This document shows, piece after piece, positions 1 through 17,214 of a stretch of DNA of 35,636 nucleotides (positions within the stretch are counted from its first letter, which is position 1; each line of letters begins with the position of its first letter). The stretch covers positions 1 through 35,636 of the forward strand of contig JADGEC010000023.1 in NCBI GenBank assembly GCA_016744575.1, given 5' to 3'. The position numbers and the translations under genes are program-made. Source of the DNA: Sulfurimonadaceae bacterium. GTDB taxonomy: Bacteria > Campylobacterota > Campylobacteria > Campylobacterales > Sulfurimonadaceae. The notes beneath the pieces were generated by a model that had not been told where the DNA came from, ran no database searches, and saw nothing but the letters and a program-made list of their open reading frames with translations.

Positions 1-2
1 CT

Positions 3-1109
3 ATCACAGCAGTTCTCGCTGTGACAGACGGTGCAGAATTGATGGATTATGATGCGATTGATAACGCACCTGAAGAGCGCGAGCGTGGAATTACGATCGC
101 AACTTCTCACGTAGAGTATGAGACGGACATCCGTCACTATGCACACGTTGACTGTCCAGGTCACGCCGACTACGTCAAAAACATGATCACCGGTGCTGCG
201 CAGATGGACGGTGCTATTCTTGTTGTATCTGCAGCGGATGGCCCAATGCCACAGACTCGTGAGCATATCCTTCTTTCTAAGCAGGTAGGTGTTCCTTATA
301 TCGTCGTCTTTATGAACAAAGAGGACATGGTCGATGATGAGGAACTTCTTGAGCTAGTCGAGATGGAGATCCGTGAACTTCTTGACCAATACGAGTTCCC
401 AGGTGATGATACACCTATCGTAGCTGGTTCAGCGCTTAAAGCACTTGAAGAAGCTAAGACTGGTGCTCTTGGTGAGTGGTCTGAGAAGATCCAAAAGCTT
501 ATGGCAGAAGTAGATGCATACATCCCTGAGCCAGAGCGCGAGACAGATAAAGAGTTCTTGATGCCTGTTGAGGATGTCTTCTCTATCTCTGGTCGTGGTA
601 CAGTCGTTACTGGTCGTATCGAGCGTGGTCAGGTCTGTATTAGTGAGTCGATCGAGATCGTCGGTATCAAAGACACTCAGACTACTACAGTCACTGGTGT
701 CGAGATGTTCCGTAAAGAGATGGACTGTGGTGTCGCTGGCGACAACTGTGGTGTCCTTCTCCGTGGTATCGATAAAGAGGCTGTTGAACGTGGTCAAGTC
801 CTTTGTAAGCCGGGCTCTATCACTCCTCACACTAAGTTCACTGCTGAGGTCTATATCCTTTCTAAAGAAGAGGGTGGTCGTCATACTCCATTCTTTAATG
901 GTTATCGCCCACAGTTCTATGTCCGTACAACAGACGTTACTGGCGCTATCACTCTACCAGAAGGTACTGAGATGGTCATGCCAGGAGACAACGTCTCTGT
1001 TACAGCTGAACTTATCGCTCCGATCGCAATGGAAGAAGGTACTCGTTTCGCAATCCGCGAAGGTGGACGTACAGTTGGCGCCGGCGTCGTTGCTAAGATC
1101 CTAGCGTAA
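3..1109 (+). CDS. tuf: Elongation factor Tu, 5' end missing
   Basis: EF-Tu delivers aminoacyl-tRNA to the ribosomal A site as a GTP complex. The reading frame is open from base 3 and enters the window inside the G domain, so the start codon and the P-loop lie to the left. Visible motifs are the switch I RGITI, the G3 motif DCPGHADY, the G4 motif NKED and the G5 region GSAL. The two beta-barrel domains follow and the protein ends [10 protein letters not shown], a complete EF-Tu C-terminus. The TAA stop lies inside a hairpin (1104-1126). rpmG follows after 36 nt. Codon use is strongly biased (GGT, CGT, ATC), as expected for a very highly expressed gene. Confidence 0.98.
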   Translation: MTAVLAVTDGAELMDYDAIDNAPEERERGITIATSHVEYETDIRHYAHVDCPGHADYVKNMITGAAQMDGAILVVSAADGPMPQTREHILLSKQVGVPYIVVFMNKEDMVDDEELLELVEMEIRELLDQYEFPGDDTPIVAGSALKALEEAKTGALGEWSEKIQKLMAEVDAYIPEPERETDKEFLMPVEDVFSISGRGTVVTGRIERGQVCISESIEIVGIKDTQTTTVTGVEMFRKEMDCGVAGDNCGVLLRGIDKEAVERGQVLCKPGSITPHTKFTAEVYILSKEEGGRHTPFFNGYRPQFYVRTTDVTGAITLPEGTEMVMPGDNVSVTAELIAPIAMEEGTRFAIREGGRTVGAGVVAKILA

Positions 1110-1126
1110 TCGGTTCTCCGATTCGC
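1104..1126 (+). promoter_or_regulatory. Hairpin overlapping the tuf stop codon
   Basis: AATCGG (1108-1113) pairs with CCGATT (1118-1123) around a TTCT loop. The stem extends through GCG/CGC with one bulged T. It covers the tuf TAA and has no clear U-tract, so a processing or mRNA-stabilising hairpin is more likely than a full terminator. The pairing is seen directly; the role is inferred. Confidence 0.4.
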
Positions 1127-1145
1127 TTCTAAAGTAGGTTGAAAA

Positions 1146-1298
1146 ATGCGTGAGAATATTCATTTGGCTTGTGAGAAGTGTACTAGACGTAACTATCACA
1201 CGACCAAAAATAAAAAGACACACACTGGGAAGTTCTCAGTGAGTAAGTACTGTAAGTTCTGTCGTGAGCACACTGTTCACAAAGAGGCAAAACTGTAG
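1146..1298 (+). CDS. rpmG: Large-subunit ribosomal protein L33 (zinc-binding form)
   Basis: This 50-residue ORF begins MRENIHLACEKC and ends HKEAKL. It carries two CxxC pairs (Cys9/Cys12 and Cys36/Cys39), the zinc-ribbon type of L33, a small component of the 50S subunit. Length and basic composition match the family. Its place between tuf and tRNA(Trp)-secE-nusG is the classic arrangement in Campylobacterota and many other bacteria. The start is the only ATG in a suitable place, just after an A-rich stretch. The four intact cysteines mean this is the zinc-containing paralogue type, not the cysteine-free type used under zinc starvation. Confidence 0.95.
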   Translation: MRENIHLACEKCTRRNYHTTKNKKTHTGKFSVSKYCKFCREHTVHKEAKL

Positions 1299-1301
1299 TA
1301 A

Positions 1302-1353
1302 GACACGCTTGCGTGTCAAGAGAGCTTATTAGTGAAAGCAGTTGCTGCTTTTT
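1302..1353 (+). terminator. Tandem hairpins between rpmG and tRNA(Trp)
   Basis: The first hairpin is GACACGC-TT-GCGTGTC (1302-1317). The second, AAAGCAG-TTG-CTGCTTT (1335-1351), runs into further T residues and looks like a weak intrinsic terminator or attenuator. Because tRNA(Trp) and secE lie downstream on the same strand, partial termination or RNA processing that frees the tRNA are both plausible. Strength cannot be judged from sequence alone. Confidence 0.5.
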
Positions 1354-1394
1354 CTGATCACAGCTTCTTTTTCTTTCTTGGAAACAAGATGTTT

Positions 1395-1470
1395 AGGCGA
1401 GTAGCTCCAATGGTAGAGCGCCGGATTCCAAATCCGATGGTTGTGGGTTCGAATCCCTCCTCGCCTGCCA
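1395..1470 (+). tRNA. trnW: tRNA-Trp (anticodon CCA)
   Basis: This is a 76-nt cloverleaf with CCA encoded. The acceptor stem AGGCGAG/CTCGCCT is seven perfect pairs. The D arm is GCTC/GAGC with a CAATGGTA loop, the anticodon loop is TTCCAAA (anticodon CCA), the T loop is TTCGAAT, and the discriminator base is G. Two arm positions look mismatched (C27-A43 and T50-T64). Location between rpmG and secE matches the conserved bacterial order, which supports identity and function. Confidence 0.96.
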
Positions 1471-1551
1471 CCACATTCACTATCAATGCGGCTTTAGAGC
1501 AATATTGACAGCAAATGTATACGCTTTTAGCGTCATAGAGGATAATCGATT

Positions 1552-1737
1552 ATGAAAAATGATGTAACGTCTTATTTTAGAAACTCAAAGTCTGAGCTGG
1601 CTAAGGTCATCTTCCCAACAAAACCTCAGGTCAAGCAGGCATTCTTTGCTGTTTTTCTTGTCGTGACATTCATCTCGATCTTCCTGGCACTGGTAGACCT
1701 TATCATGTCCGCATCGCTTTCTGCGATATTAGGTTAG
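1552..1737 (+). CDS. secE: Preprotein translocase subunit SecE
   Basis: SecE is the small essential clamp of the SecYEG channel in the inner membrane. The 61-residue protein has an amphipathic N-terminal part containing SELAKVIFPTKPQV, the conserved SecE segment that lies on the membrane surface before the helix. One hydrophobic transmembrane helix follows (about residues 29-55). It is the single-helix form found in most bacteria. The gene starts 81 nt after tRNA(Trp) and ends 10 nt before nusG, so the two are almost certainly co-transcribed. A small hairpin (ACGCT-TTT-AGCGT, 1521-1533) lies in its leader. Confidence 0.96.
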   Translation: MKNDVTSYFRNSKSELAKVIFPTKPQVKQAFFAVFLVVTFISIFLALVDLIMSASLSAILG

Positions 1738-1747
1738 GGGGAGAGAT

Positions 1748-2278
1748 ATGGCACATCAATGGTACTCTATTCAGACCTATGCAGGAAGTGAACGCAGCGT
1801 AAAAGTCGCTATTGAGAACATCATCGAAGAGAACAGCCTGCAGGAGATGATCGAAGAGATCATCGTACCTACAGAAGATGTCATCGAAGTCAAGAACGGT
1901 AAGAAGAAAGTCACTGAACGCTCTTTATATTCTGGTTATGTCTTCATCAATGTGGACCTTACAACAGAAGTCCAGCACATGATCCAATCAATACCTCGAG
2001 TATCTGGTTTTATCGGTGAGGCAAATCATCCGACACCATTGAGTGAGAACGATATCAATGTCATCCTTGATCGTGTACATAATAGAGCGGCACCTAAACC
2101 AAAAGTCTTTTTTGATAATGGTGAGATGGTACGTATCATCGACGGTCCGTTCGCAAACTTTACCGGTACGGTAGATGAATATGATCTCGAGCATGGTACT
2201 TTGAAACTCAATGTCTCTATCTTCGGACGTGCGACTCCTGTAGACATCGCATATACGCAAGTAGAAAAAATAATTTAA
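1748..2278 (+). CDS. nusG: Transcription termination/antitermination protein NusG
   Basis: NusG binds RNA polymerase and links it to Rho or to the leading ribosome. The 176-residue protein has the N-terminal NGN domain starting [13 protein letters not shown], with [11 protein letters not shown] near residues 62-72. The C-terminal KOW domain is at about residues 124-174 ([18 protein letters not shown]). Length and both domains are normal. It follows secE by 10 nt and precedes rplK by 19 nt with a clear AAGGA ribosome site upstream of rplK, giving a secE-nusG-rplK transcript. Confidence 0.97.
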   Translation: MAHQWYSIQTYAGSERSVKVAIENIIEENSLQEMIEEIIVPTEDVIEVKNGKKKVTERSLYSGYVFINVDLTTEVQHMIQSIPRVSGFIGEANHPTPLSENDINVILDRVHNRAAPKPKVFFDNGEMVRIIDGPFANFTGTVDEYDLEHGTLKLNVSIFGRATPVDIAYTQVEKII

Positions 2279-2297
2279 TCCAAAAAAAGGAAGCACA

Positions 2298-2723
2298 ATG
2301 GCAAAAAAAGTCATGGATTATATCAAGCTTCAGATCGAAGCTGGTAAAGCAAACCCGGCACCGCCGGTAGGCCCTGCATTAGGACAACGTGGTGTTAACA
2401 TCATGGAATTCACTAAGGCATTCAATGAGAAGACAAAAGACAAGATGGGATTCAAGATCCCTGTTGTCATCACAGTCTATGCAGACAGAAGTTTTACTTT
2501 TGTTACTAAACAACCACCTGCGTCAGCGCTTCTTATGAAAGCTGCCGGTCTTAAAAAGGGTACTGATAACCCTCTTAAGAACAAAGTAGGAAAGATCACT
2601 AAAGCTCAGCTTATGGAAGTGGTCAAGTCTAAAATAGAAGACCTTAATACAGATGATGAGGAAGCAGCAGCAAACACTATTGCTGGTTCAGCACGTTCTA
2701 TGGGTATTGAGATAGTCGACTAA
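2298..2723 (+). CDS. rplK: Large-subunit ribosomal protein L11
   Basis: L11 forms the stalk base and GTPase-associated centre of the 50S subunit. The 141-residue protein carries the N-terminal signature with the proline-rich [20 protein letters not shown] and ends with the rRNA-binding domain containing [16 protein letters not shown]. Length is typical. An AAGGAAG ribosome site lies 8 nt before the ATG. rplA follows after 66 nt. That spacer contains CCGCA/TGCGG and CATCG/CGATG complementary pairs that could form alternative small hairpins. Confidence 0.97.
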   Translation: MAKKVMDYIKLQIEAGKANPAPPVGPALGQRGVNIMEFTKAFNEKTKDKMGFKIPVVITVYADRSFTFVTKQPPASALLMKAAGLKKGTDNPLKNKVGKITKAQLMEVVKSKIEDLNTDDEEAAANTIAGSARSMGIEIVD

Positions 2724-2789
2724 GACATCCAACATTATCATCGACCGCAGTGATCAAAACGATGCGGCAGATTTAACAGGAGAAATCAA

Positions 2790-3485
2790 ATGGCAAGTAA
2801 ACGCTATAAACAATTAAGCGAAAAGATCGAAATTGGTAAAGGTTATACTATCTCCGAAGCAGCTGCTTTCATCAAAGAGATGAAGTCAGCAAAGTTCGAC
2901 GAGACTATCGAGATCGCAATGAATCTGAACGTTGACCCTCGTCACGCTGATCAGATGGTTCGTGGTGCGGTTGTGCTTCCACACGGTACAGGTAAGACTG
3001 TTCGTGTCGCGGTATTCGCAAAAGGGGCAAAAGCTGATGAAGCTAGAGCTGCTGGCGCTGATATCGTTGGTACTGACGAACTTGTAGAGCAGATCAAAGA
3101 GGGTATCTTCAACTTCGATGTTGTCGTTGCCGCTCCAGATTGTATGGGTGTCGTAGGTAAGATCGGTCGTATTCTAGGGCCAAAAGGTCTTATGCCTAAC
3201 CCTAAGACCGGTACAGTCACACCGGATGTAGCTACTGCTGTCAACAATGTAAAAGGCGGCCAGGTCGCTTTCCGTGTTGACAAAAAAGGTAACATCCATG
3301 CTGGTATTGGTAAAGTAAGTTTTGAAAGCGAGAAGATCCTTGAGAACATCACGGCATTTATCGTAGCTATCAACAAGCAGAAGCCAGCTTCTGCAAAAGG
3401 TCGTTATATCAAGAACGCTGCACTTTCACTCACTATGAGTCCTGCAGTAAGATTCGATCTTAACGAACTGGCAGATATCAAGTAG
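2790..3485 (+). CDS. rplA: Large-subunit ribosomal protein L1
   Basis: L1 binds 23S rRNA at the mobile L1 stalk, and in several bacteria it also represses translation of the L11-L1 mRNA. The 231-residue protein contains the L1 signature around [18 protein letters not shown] (residues 130-147), and ends [19 protein letters not shown], a usual bacterial C-terminus. The ATG follows an AGGAG ribosome site. Two strong hairpins come directly after the stop, before rplJ. Confidence 0.97.
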   Translation: MASKRYKQLSEKIEIGKGYTISEAAAFIKEMKSAKFDETIEIAMNLNVDPRHADQMVRGAVVLPHGTGKTVRVAVFAKGAKADEARAAGADIVGTDELVEQIKEGIFNFDVVVAAPDCMGVVGKIGRILGPKGLMPNPKTGTVTPDVATAVNNVKGGQVAFRVDKKGNIHAGIGKVSFESEKILENITAFIVAINKQKPASAKGRYIKNAALSLTMSPAVRFDLNELADIK

Positions 3486-3500
3486 AGACTTTTTAAGTCT

Positions 3501-3569
3501 GCTGGGAGCCACAGCTCTCCAGCACGCTTGAAACTTTTTATTTTAAGTTCACGGAACTTAAAGTAAAGA
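3501..3569 (+). terminator. Double hairpin after rplA (attenuator or processing site)
   Basis: The first stem is GCTGG-GAGC / GCTC-T-CCAGC (3501-3523) with a CACA loop and one bulged T. The second is a long stem centred on TTTAAGTTC-ACG-GAACTTAAA (3542-3562). With a few wobbles it extends to about 3535-3569 and runs into TTTTC. The pair sits between the L11-L1 and L10-L7/L12 halves of the cluster, where partial termination or RNase cleavage would allow L7/L12 to be made in excess. The pairing is seen directly; function is inferred. Confidence 0.5.
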
Positions 3570-3735
3570 TTTTCATACGAGGATCTGTATCACTTAGACT
3601 GAAGAGAGATGGGGGTTTCTACCGAGTAGGTAGTAAGCTTAATCGGCCTTTCACTGCACTATTGTGCAGTTGTGTGTTCTGTTTACGCAGTAATACATAC
3701 CCGCCCCGCTTGAAGTCAAGTCTGGAAAGGAGAAA
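3570..3735 (+). promoter_or_regulatory. Structured 5' leader of rplJ (candidate L10 leader)
   Basis: The leader before rplJ holds CTACC-GAGTA-GGTAG (3619-3633) and ACTGCAC-TATT-GTGCAGT (3653-3670). A G-rich run (3610-3615) could pair with the C-rich run just upstream of the ribosome site. In many bacteria the L10-L7/L12 complex binds such a leader and blocks its own translation. Position and size fit that role. I cannot confirm the kink-turn core of the known L10-leader family by eye. Confidence 0.4.
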
Positions 3736-3737
3736 TT

Positions 3738-4223
3738 ATGTTAAAAAGTAAAAAAGCTGAAGTGATCGAGCAACTACGTGTTGCATTCGAGAACACTACA
3801 GCGGTCGTGATCTGTGATTACAAAGGCCTTACAGTAAGTGAACTTGAAGAACTTCGTAAAGCTGCGAAAGCTAAAGGTGCTTCTGTTCAGGTAGTAAAGA
3901 ACACATTGGCGACTATCGCATTGAAAAATGCTGGTATGAGCGGTGTCGAGATCAAAGACACTAACCTTTTCGTCTGGTCAGATGATGTCATCTCTGCTGC
4001 TAAGACTGCCTCAGAGTTTGCAAAGACAAATGAGAAGTTCGTTATTAAAGCGGGTTACCTTGATGGTGACGCAGCTGATATCGCTAAGATCGAAGCGTTT
4101 GCTAAACTACCTGGCCGCGAAGAGCTGTTGGGAATGCTTGCAGCGACTTGGATGGCACCGGTACAGAACTTTACTATCGGCCTGAATGCGCTTAAAGAGA
4201 AGAACGAAGCGGAAGCTTCGTAA
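3738..4223 (+). CDS. rplJ: Large-subunit ribosomal protein L10
   Basis: L10 anchors L7/L12 dimers to the ribosomal stalk. The 161-residue protein has the N-terminal rRNA-binding domain (residues about 1-130, with VVICDYKGLTVSELEELRKA and VVKNTLATIALK). It ends in a shorter helical tail containing GMLAATWMAPVQNFTIGLNALKEK, the L7/L12 docking helix. An AAGGAG ribosome site lies 6 nt before the ATG. rplL follows after 28 nt, so the two are co-transcribed and are probably regulated together from the long upstream leader. Confidence 0.97.
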   Translation: MLKSKKAEVIEQLRVAFENTTAVVICDYKGLTVSELEELRKAAKAKGASVQVVKNTLATIALKNAGMSGVEIKDTNLFVWSDDVISAAKTASEFAKTNEKFVIKAGYLDGDAADIAKIEAFAKLPGREELLGMLAATWMAPVQNFTIGLNALKEKNEAEAS

Positions 4224-4251
4224 ATAATAATTATTAATACAGGAGACCATT

Positions 4252-4623
4252 ATGGCTGTAACTAAAGAAGATGTACTAGAATATATCGCTAACCTATCTG
4301 TCCTCGAGCTTTCTGAGCTTGTAAAAGAATTCGAAGAGAAATTCGGCGTATCTGCACAGCCGGTTGCTGTTGCTGGTGCTGCTGGTGGCGAAGCTGCTGC
4401 TGCTGAAGAGAAGACTGAGTTTGATGTTGTCATCACTGAAGTCGGACCTAAGAAGATCAACGTCATCAAAGCTATCCGTGCTCTTACAGGTCTTGGCCTT
4501 AAAGAAGCAAAATCTGCAGCTGAAGAACTTCCTTCAACTGTTAAAGAGGGTGTCGATAAAGACGCTGCTGAAGAAGCTAAGAAGACTCTTGAAGAAGCTG
4601 GTGCTACAGTCGAAGTCAAATAA
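4252..4623 (+). CDS. rplL: Large-subunit ribosomal protein L7/L12
   Basis: L7/L12 is the multicopy stalk protein that recruits translational GTPases. The 123-residue acidic protein has the N-terminal dimerisation domain ([26 protein letters not shown]), an Ala-rich flexible hinge (residues about 38-55), and the globular C-terminal domain. That domain has the GTPase-contact stretch around [20 protein letters not shown] and the usual end [11 protein letters not shown]. An AGGAG ribosome site precedes the start. Two hairpins follow the stop. Confidence 0.98.
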   Translation: MAVTKEDVLEYIANLSVLELSELVKEFEEKFGVSAQPVAVAGAAGGEAAAAEEKTEFDVVITEVGPKKINVIKAIRALTGLGLKEAKSAAEELPSTVKEGVDKDAAEEAKKTLEEAGATVEVK

Positions 4624-4639
4624 GACTGTCTACTTTCTA

Positions 4640-4655
4640 GAAGGCTTCGGCCTTC
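4640..4655 (+). promoter_or_regulatory. UUCG-capped hairpin after rplL
   Basis: GAAGGC-TTCG-GCCTTC forms six perfect pairs closed by the very stable UUCG tetraloop, 17 nt after the rplL stop. It has no U-tract, so it more likely protects the 3' end of the upstream message or stops exonucleases than terminates transcription. Confidence 0.45.
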
Positions 4656-4667
4656 CTCTCCATAAAC

Positions 4668-4712
4668 GGGCACTTTCAGGATACGTACGACGTATCGTGA
4701 AAGTGCCCTTTT
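4668..4712 (+). terminator. Long hairpin with T-tract between rplL and rpoB
   Basis: GGGCACTTTCA (4668-4678) pairs with TGAAAGTGCCC (4698-4708). After a single G-G mismatch, GATACGT pairs with ACGTATC around an ACG loop. The 18-pair stem is followed by TTTT. In enteric bacteria the same spacer carries an attenuator and an RNase III site that set the ratio of ribosomal protein to RNA polymerase. This hairpin fits either role. It must be leaky if rpoB has no promoter of its own further down. Confidence 0.65.
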
Positions 4713-4836
4713 GTCGTAAAAATCCACTAACATTCATTACTTGTGGCTCTGTTCAGGAGTGTCTGGACCATTGACCCTTTAGATCCAACGCAGTTATGGA
4801 TCACTCATCAACTAATTAATTTACTTACCGAGGTAG

Positions 4837-13495
<8,659 letters not shown>

Positions 13496-13556
13496 TCACT
13501 TCGCTTTTATGAACACTCAGTGGTCTCTACCAAGTCCTGAGTAGTCAACACATTCA

Positions 13557-13593
13557 CTCAAAGAGCATTCAAGCTCTTTGAGAATATTTTATA
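13557..13593 (+). terminator. Intrinsic terminator after rpoC
   Basis: CTCAAAGAGC (13557-13566) and GCTCTTTGAG (13573-13582) form ten perfect pairs around a six-base loop, followed by AATATTTTAT. A weaker hairpin, ACTCAG/CTGAGT, lies just upstream at about 13515-13541. This is the best terminator candidate in the ribosomal block, and it separates the rpl-rpo unit from rpsL-rpsG-fusA. Confidence 0.75.
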
Positions 13594-13653
13594 CCTTCTC
13601 CCATATTACCTCATATATTTCTTAAAATCAGCTTCACTTAAAATATTTTTCAG

Positions 13654-13694
13654 TATAATCACGCGTTCATAATCCCTGTAATAAAGCGGGTTAT
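13654..13694 (+). promoter_or_regulatory. rpsL promoter (-10 box) and leader hairpin
   Basis: TATAAT at 13654-13659 lies 70 nt before the rpsL start, downstream of the rpoC terminator and after an A/T-rich stretch. The -35 region is poor (TTCACT-like), which is normal for the main sigma factor of Campylobacterota. Downstream, ATAATCCC and GGGTTAT (13669-13694) can pair with one bulge in the predicted leader. Confidence 0.6.
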
Positions 13695-13728
13695 ATTCTA
13701 CTGGAACATTAATTTAGAAAGGAATTGT

Positions 13729-14103
13729 ATGCCTACAATCAACCAATTGATTCGTAAAGAGCGCAAGCAAGTGGTCAAAAAATCAAAATCACCTGCGCTC
13801 GTAAGCTGTCCGCAGCGTCGCGGCGTTTGTACTCGTGTATATACGACAACACCAAAGAAACCAAACTCGGCACTTCGTAAAGTAGCCAAGGTACGTCTGA
13901 CTTCAGGATTTGAGGTCATTAGTTATATCGGTGGTGAGGGTCACAACCTTCAAGAGCACTCTATCGTTCTTGTCCGTGGTGGTCGTATTAAAGATCTACC
14001 TGGTGTTAAGTATCACATCGTCCGTGGTGCACTTGATACAGCTGGTGTCGCAAATCGTACAGTCGCACGTTCTAAATACGGTACTAAAAAACCTAAGAAA
14101 TAG
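13729..14103 (+). CDS. rpsL: Small-subunit ribosomal protein S12
   Basis: S12 sits in the 30S decoding centre. The 124-residue protein contains the signature [19 protein letters not shown] and [19 protein letters not shown]. Both lysines that mutate to give streptomycin resistance in other bacteria (equivalents of Lys43 and Lys88) are wild type. It ends [12 protein letters not shown]. An AAAGGAA ribosome site precedes the ATG. It is the first gene after the TATAAT box at 13654, so it probably heads an rpsL-rpsG-fusA transcript. Confidence 0.98.
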   Translation: MPTINQLIRKERKQVVKKSKSPALVSCPQRRGVCTRVYTTTPKKPNSALRKVAKVRLTSGFEVISYIGGEGHNLQEHSIVLVRGGRIKDLPGVKYHIVRGALDTAGVANRTVARSKYGTKKPKK

Positions 14104-14747
<644 letters not shown>

Positions 14748-14780
14748 TCACTCTAGTATTCACGCAAGGAAGTGATCCTT

Positions 14781-14945
14781 TCGCATATGAAAGTGTGAGT
14801 CCTTACCACCGCTATTAAGCGGTAAGGTGTGCTGTTCGCAGTGGACTCATACTGACAGCTCATATGTGATCGATCTGTAGTACCGACATGGGTACTTTAT
14901 CTGGCCTCTTTTCTATTTCTATCGACGGTAGGAAAAGCAAAGAGG
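14781..14945 (+). promoter_or_regulatory. Large folded leader between rpsG and fusA
   Basis: Nested complements suggest a branched RNA. CATATGA (14784-14790) pairs with TCATATG (14860-14866), and GTGTGAGT (14793-14800) with ACTCATAC (14845-14852). These enclose an inner hairpin CCTTA..CCGCT-ATTA-AGCGG-TAAGG (14801-14827) and a small CTG-TTCG-CAG hairpin (about 14832-14841). Two more hairpins follow: AGTACC-GACATG-GGTACT (14879-14896) and a CCTCTTT/AAAGAGG stem (14905-14945). It matches no riboswitch or r-protein leader that I recognise. Confidence 0.5.
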
Positions 14946-14982
14946 TTCAACACTCAAACTCATTACTCAAGGTAATATAAAA

Positions 14983-17073
14983 ATGGCAAGATCTCATAAA
15001 CTAGAAGATGTAAGAAATATTGGTATTGCTGCACACATCGATGCGGGCAAGACAACAGCGACTGAGCGTATCCTGTTCTATACAGGTGTCGAGCATAAGA
15101 TCGGTGAGGTCCATGACGGTGCAGCTACTATGGACTGGATGGAGCAGGAGCAAGAACGTGGTATCACTATTACTTCCGCTGCGACTACTTGTGAGTGGGA
15201 TGGTAAGCAGATCAATATCATCGATACTCCGGGCCACGTCGACTTCACGATCGAAGTCGAGCGTTCTATGCGTGTACTTGATGGTGCTGTATCTGTCTTT
15301 TGTGCAGTCGGTGGTGTCCAGCCTCAATCAGAGACTGTATGGCGTCAGCGTAACCGTTACGGGGTACCATCTATCGTATTCGTAAACAAGATGGACCGTA
15401 CTGGTGCAGATTTCTATGAAGTCGAGACTCAGATCCGTGAGCGTCTAAAAGGTAATCCTGTGCCTATTCAGCTGCCTATTGGTGCAGAAGAAGGTTTTCA
15501 GGGTGTCGTTGACCTTGTCAAGATGAAAGCTATTGTCTGGGACCAGGATGCGGCTATGGGTTCAAACTACCATGTCGAAGAGATCCCTGCAGATATGGTC
15601 GAGCGTGCTCAACAGTATCGTGAGCACATGATCGAGAAGATCTCTGAAGCAGAGATCAATGAAGCTTTGATGGAGAAGTTCCTAGAAGCTGAAGAGATCT
15701 CAGATGAAGAGATCGTCCAGGGTATCAAAGATGCTACTATCAGCATGGCCATCGTCCCGATGACTTGTGGTACTGCGTTTAAGAACAAAGGTATCCAGAC
15801 ACTGCTTGACGCTGTTGTCGCTTATATGCCTGCTCCGACTGAGGTCGCTGAGATCAAAGGTACGTTGATGGACGATCCTGATGAAGAGGTCACTGTCGCA
15901 TCATCTAATGAAGGTGCCTTCGCTTCTTTGGCATTCAAGATCATGACTGACCCATTTGTCGGACAGCTGACATTCATCCGTGTCTATCGTGGTAGTCTTG
16001 ATTCAGGTTCTTACGTACATAACTCGACTAAAGACAAGAAAGAGCGTATTGGCCGTATCATGAAGATGCACGCTGTCAAACGTGAGGAGATCAAGACTAT
16101 CTACGCCGGTGAGATCGGTGCAGTCGTCGGTCTTAAGTACTCTACTACGGGTGATACACTTTGTGCTCCAGAAGACAAAGTAGTCCTTGAGCGGATGGAC
16201 TTCCCGGATCCCGTCATCTCTGTAGCTGTCGAGCCTAAGACAAAAGCAGACCAGGAAAAGATGGGTATCGCACTTAGTAAACTTGCTGCAGAAGATCCAT
16301 CGTTCCGTGTTCACACAGACGAAGAGACTGGTCAGACTATTATCTCAGGTATGGGTGAGCTTCACCTTGAGATCCTTGTCGACCGTATGTTCCGTGAGTT
16401 CAAAGTCGACGCAGAAGTCGGTGCTCCTCAGGTATCTTACCGTGAGACTATCAAGAAAGAGGTCGAGCAGGAGTACAAATACGCGAAACAGTCAGGTGGT
16501 CGTGGTCAGTTTGGTCATGTCTATCTTCGTGTCAAGCCGGGCGACGCTGGTACAGGTTATGTCTTCCATAACAAGATCAAAGGTGGGTCGATCCCGAAAG
16601 AGTTCATCCCTGCTGTTGAAAAAGGTTGTGGTGAGTCTATGGCTAACGGTGTCCTCGCTGGTTATCCTATCGAAGATGTCGATGTCACACTATATGACGG
16701 TTCATTTCACGATGTCGACTCCTCTGAGATGGCGTTTAAACTGGCAGCATCTATGGGCTTCAAGGCAGCTGCAAGAAATGCAGATCCTGCTATTCTTGAG
16801 CCACTGATGAAAGTCGAAGTCGAAGTCCCTGAAGATTACATGGGAGATGTCATCGGTGACCTTAACCGTCGCCGTGGACAGATCGATGGTATGGGTGACC
16901 GTTCAGGACACAAGATCATCGATGCTTTCGTACCACTTGCTGAGATGTTCGGATACTCGACTGACCTACGTTCAGCTACACAAGGTCGTGCGACTTACTC
17001 TATGGAGTTTGACCATTATGCGGAAGTACCTCGTAATGTCGCTGAAGAGATCATCAAAAAGCGTAACGGCTAG
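14983..17073 (+). CDS. fusA: Elongation factor G
   Basis: EF-G is the GTPase that moves tRNAs and mRNA through the ribosome after each peptide bond. The 696-residue protein has the P-loop AHIDAGKT (residues 17-24), RGITIT switch I, DTPGHVDF (81-88) and NKMD (135-138). Domains II-V follow, including [15 protein letters not shown] and the domain IV stretch around [15 protein letters not shown]. It ends [18 protein letters not shown]. Length is normal. It is the last gene of the ribosomal block, and its start lies after a long, highly folded leader. Confidence 0.98.
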   Translation: MARSHKLEDVRNIGIAAHIDAGKTTATERILFYTGVEHKIGEVHDGAATMDWMEQEQERGITITSAATTCEWDGKQINIIDTPGHVDFTIEVERSMRVLDGAVSVFCAVGGVQPQSETVWRQRNRYGVPSIVFVNKMDRTGADFYEVETQIRERLKGNPVPIQLPIGAEEGFQGVVDLVKMKAIVWDQDAAMGSNYHVEEIPADMVERAQQYREHMIEKISEAEINEALMEKFLEAEEISDEEIVQGIKDATISMAIVPMTCGTAFKNKGIQTLLDAVVAYMPAPTEVAEIKGTLMDDPDEEVTVASSNEGAFASLAFKIMTDPFVGQLTFIRVYRGSLDSGSYVHNSTKDKKERIGRIMKMHAVKREEIKTIYAGEIGAVVGLKYSTTGDTLCAPEDKVVLERMDFPDPVISVAVEPKTKADQEKMGIALSKLAAEDPSFRVHTDEETGQTIISGMGELHLEILVDRMFREFKVDAEVGAPQVSYRETIKKEVEQEYKYAKQSGGRGQFGHVYLRVKPGDAGTGYVFHNKIKGGSIPKEFIPAVEKGCGESMANGVLAGYPIEDVDVTLYDGSFHDVDSSEMAFKLAASMGFKAAARNADPAILEPLMKVEVEVPEDYMGDVIGDLNRRRGQIDGMGDRSGHKIIDAFVPLAEMFGYSTDLRSATQGRATYSMEFDHYAEVPRNVAEEIIKKRNG

Positions 17074-17085
17074 ATCTTCTTCTCT

Positions 17086-17101
17086 CCTCCCTTCGGGGAG
17101 G
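17086..17101 (+). terminator. Hairpin after fusA
   Basis: CCTCCC-TTCG-GGGAGG is a six-pair GC-rich stem with a UUCG-type loop, 13 nt after the fusA stop. The downstream sequence is pyrimidine-rich but lacks a continuous T-run. It is the likely end of the rpsL-rpsG-fusA message. The remaining spacer to 17214 is T-rich with no other clear structure. Confidence 0.6.
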
Positions 17102-17214
17102 TCACTTTCACCTTCTACCTCCATTTTACTCTTTACTCTTGCACATCTCTTTAGTCATTTTCAAATTATCCGATATCTTTCTAAATAGGTTCATACGAAT
17201 ATATTGGAGACATC

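Noticed and set aside
4107-4733. 208-codon minus-strand open frame over rplJ-rplL
   Set aside because: It is a shadow of the highly biased codons of rplL on the other strand. It is Ser/Ala-rich with no motif and overlaps two certain genes.
13729-14103. Possible streptomycin-resistance changes in rpsL
   Set aside because: Both critical lysines, in TTPKKPNS and RIKDLPG, are wild type.
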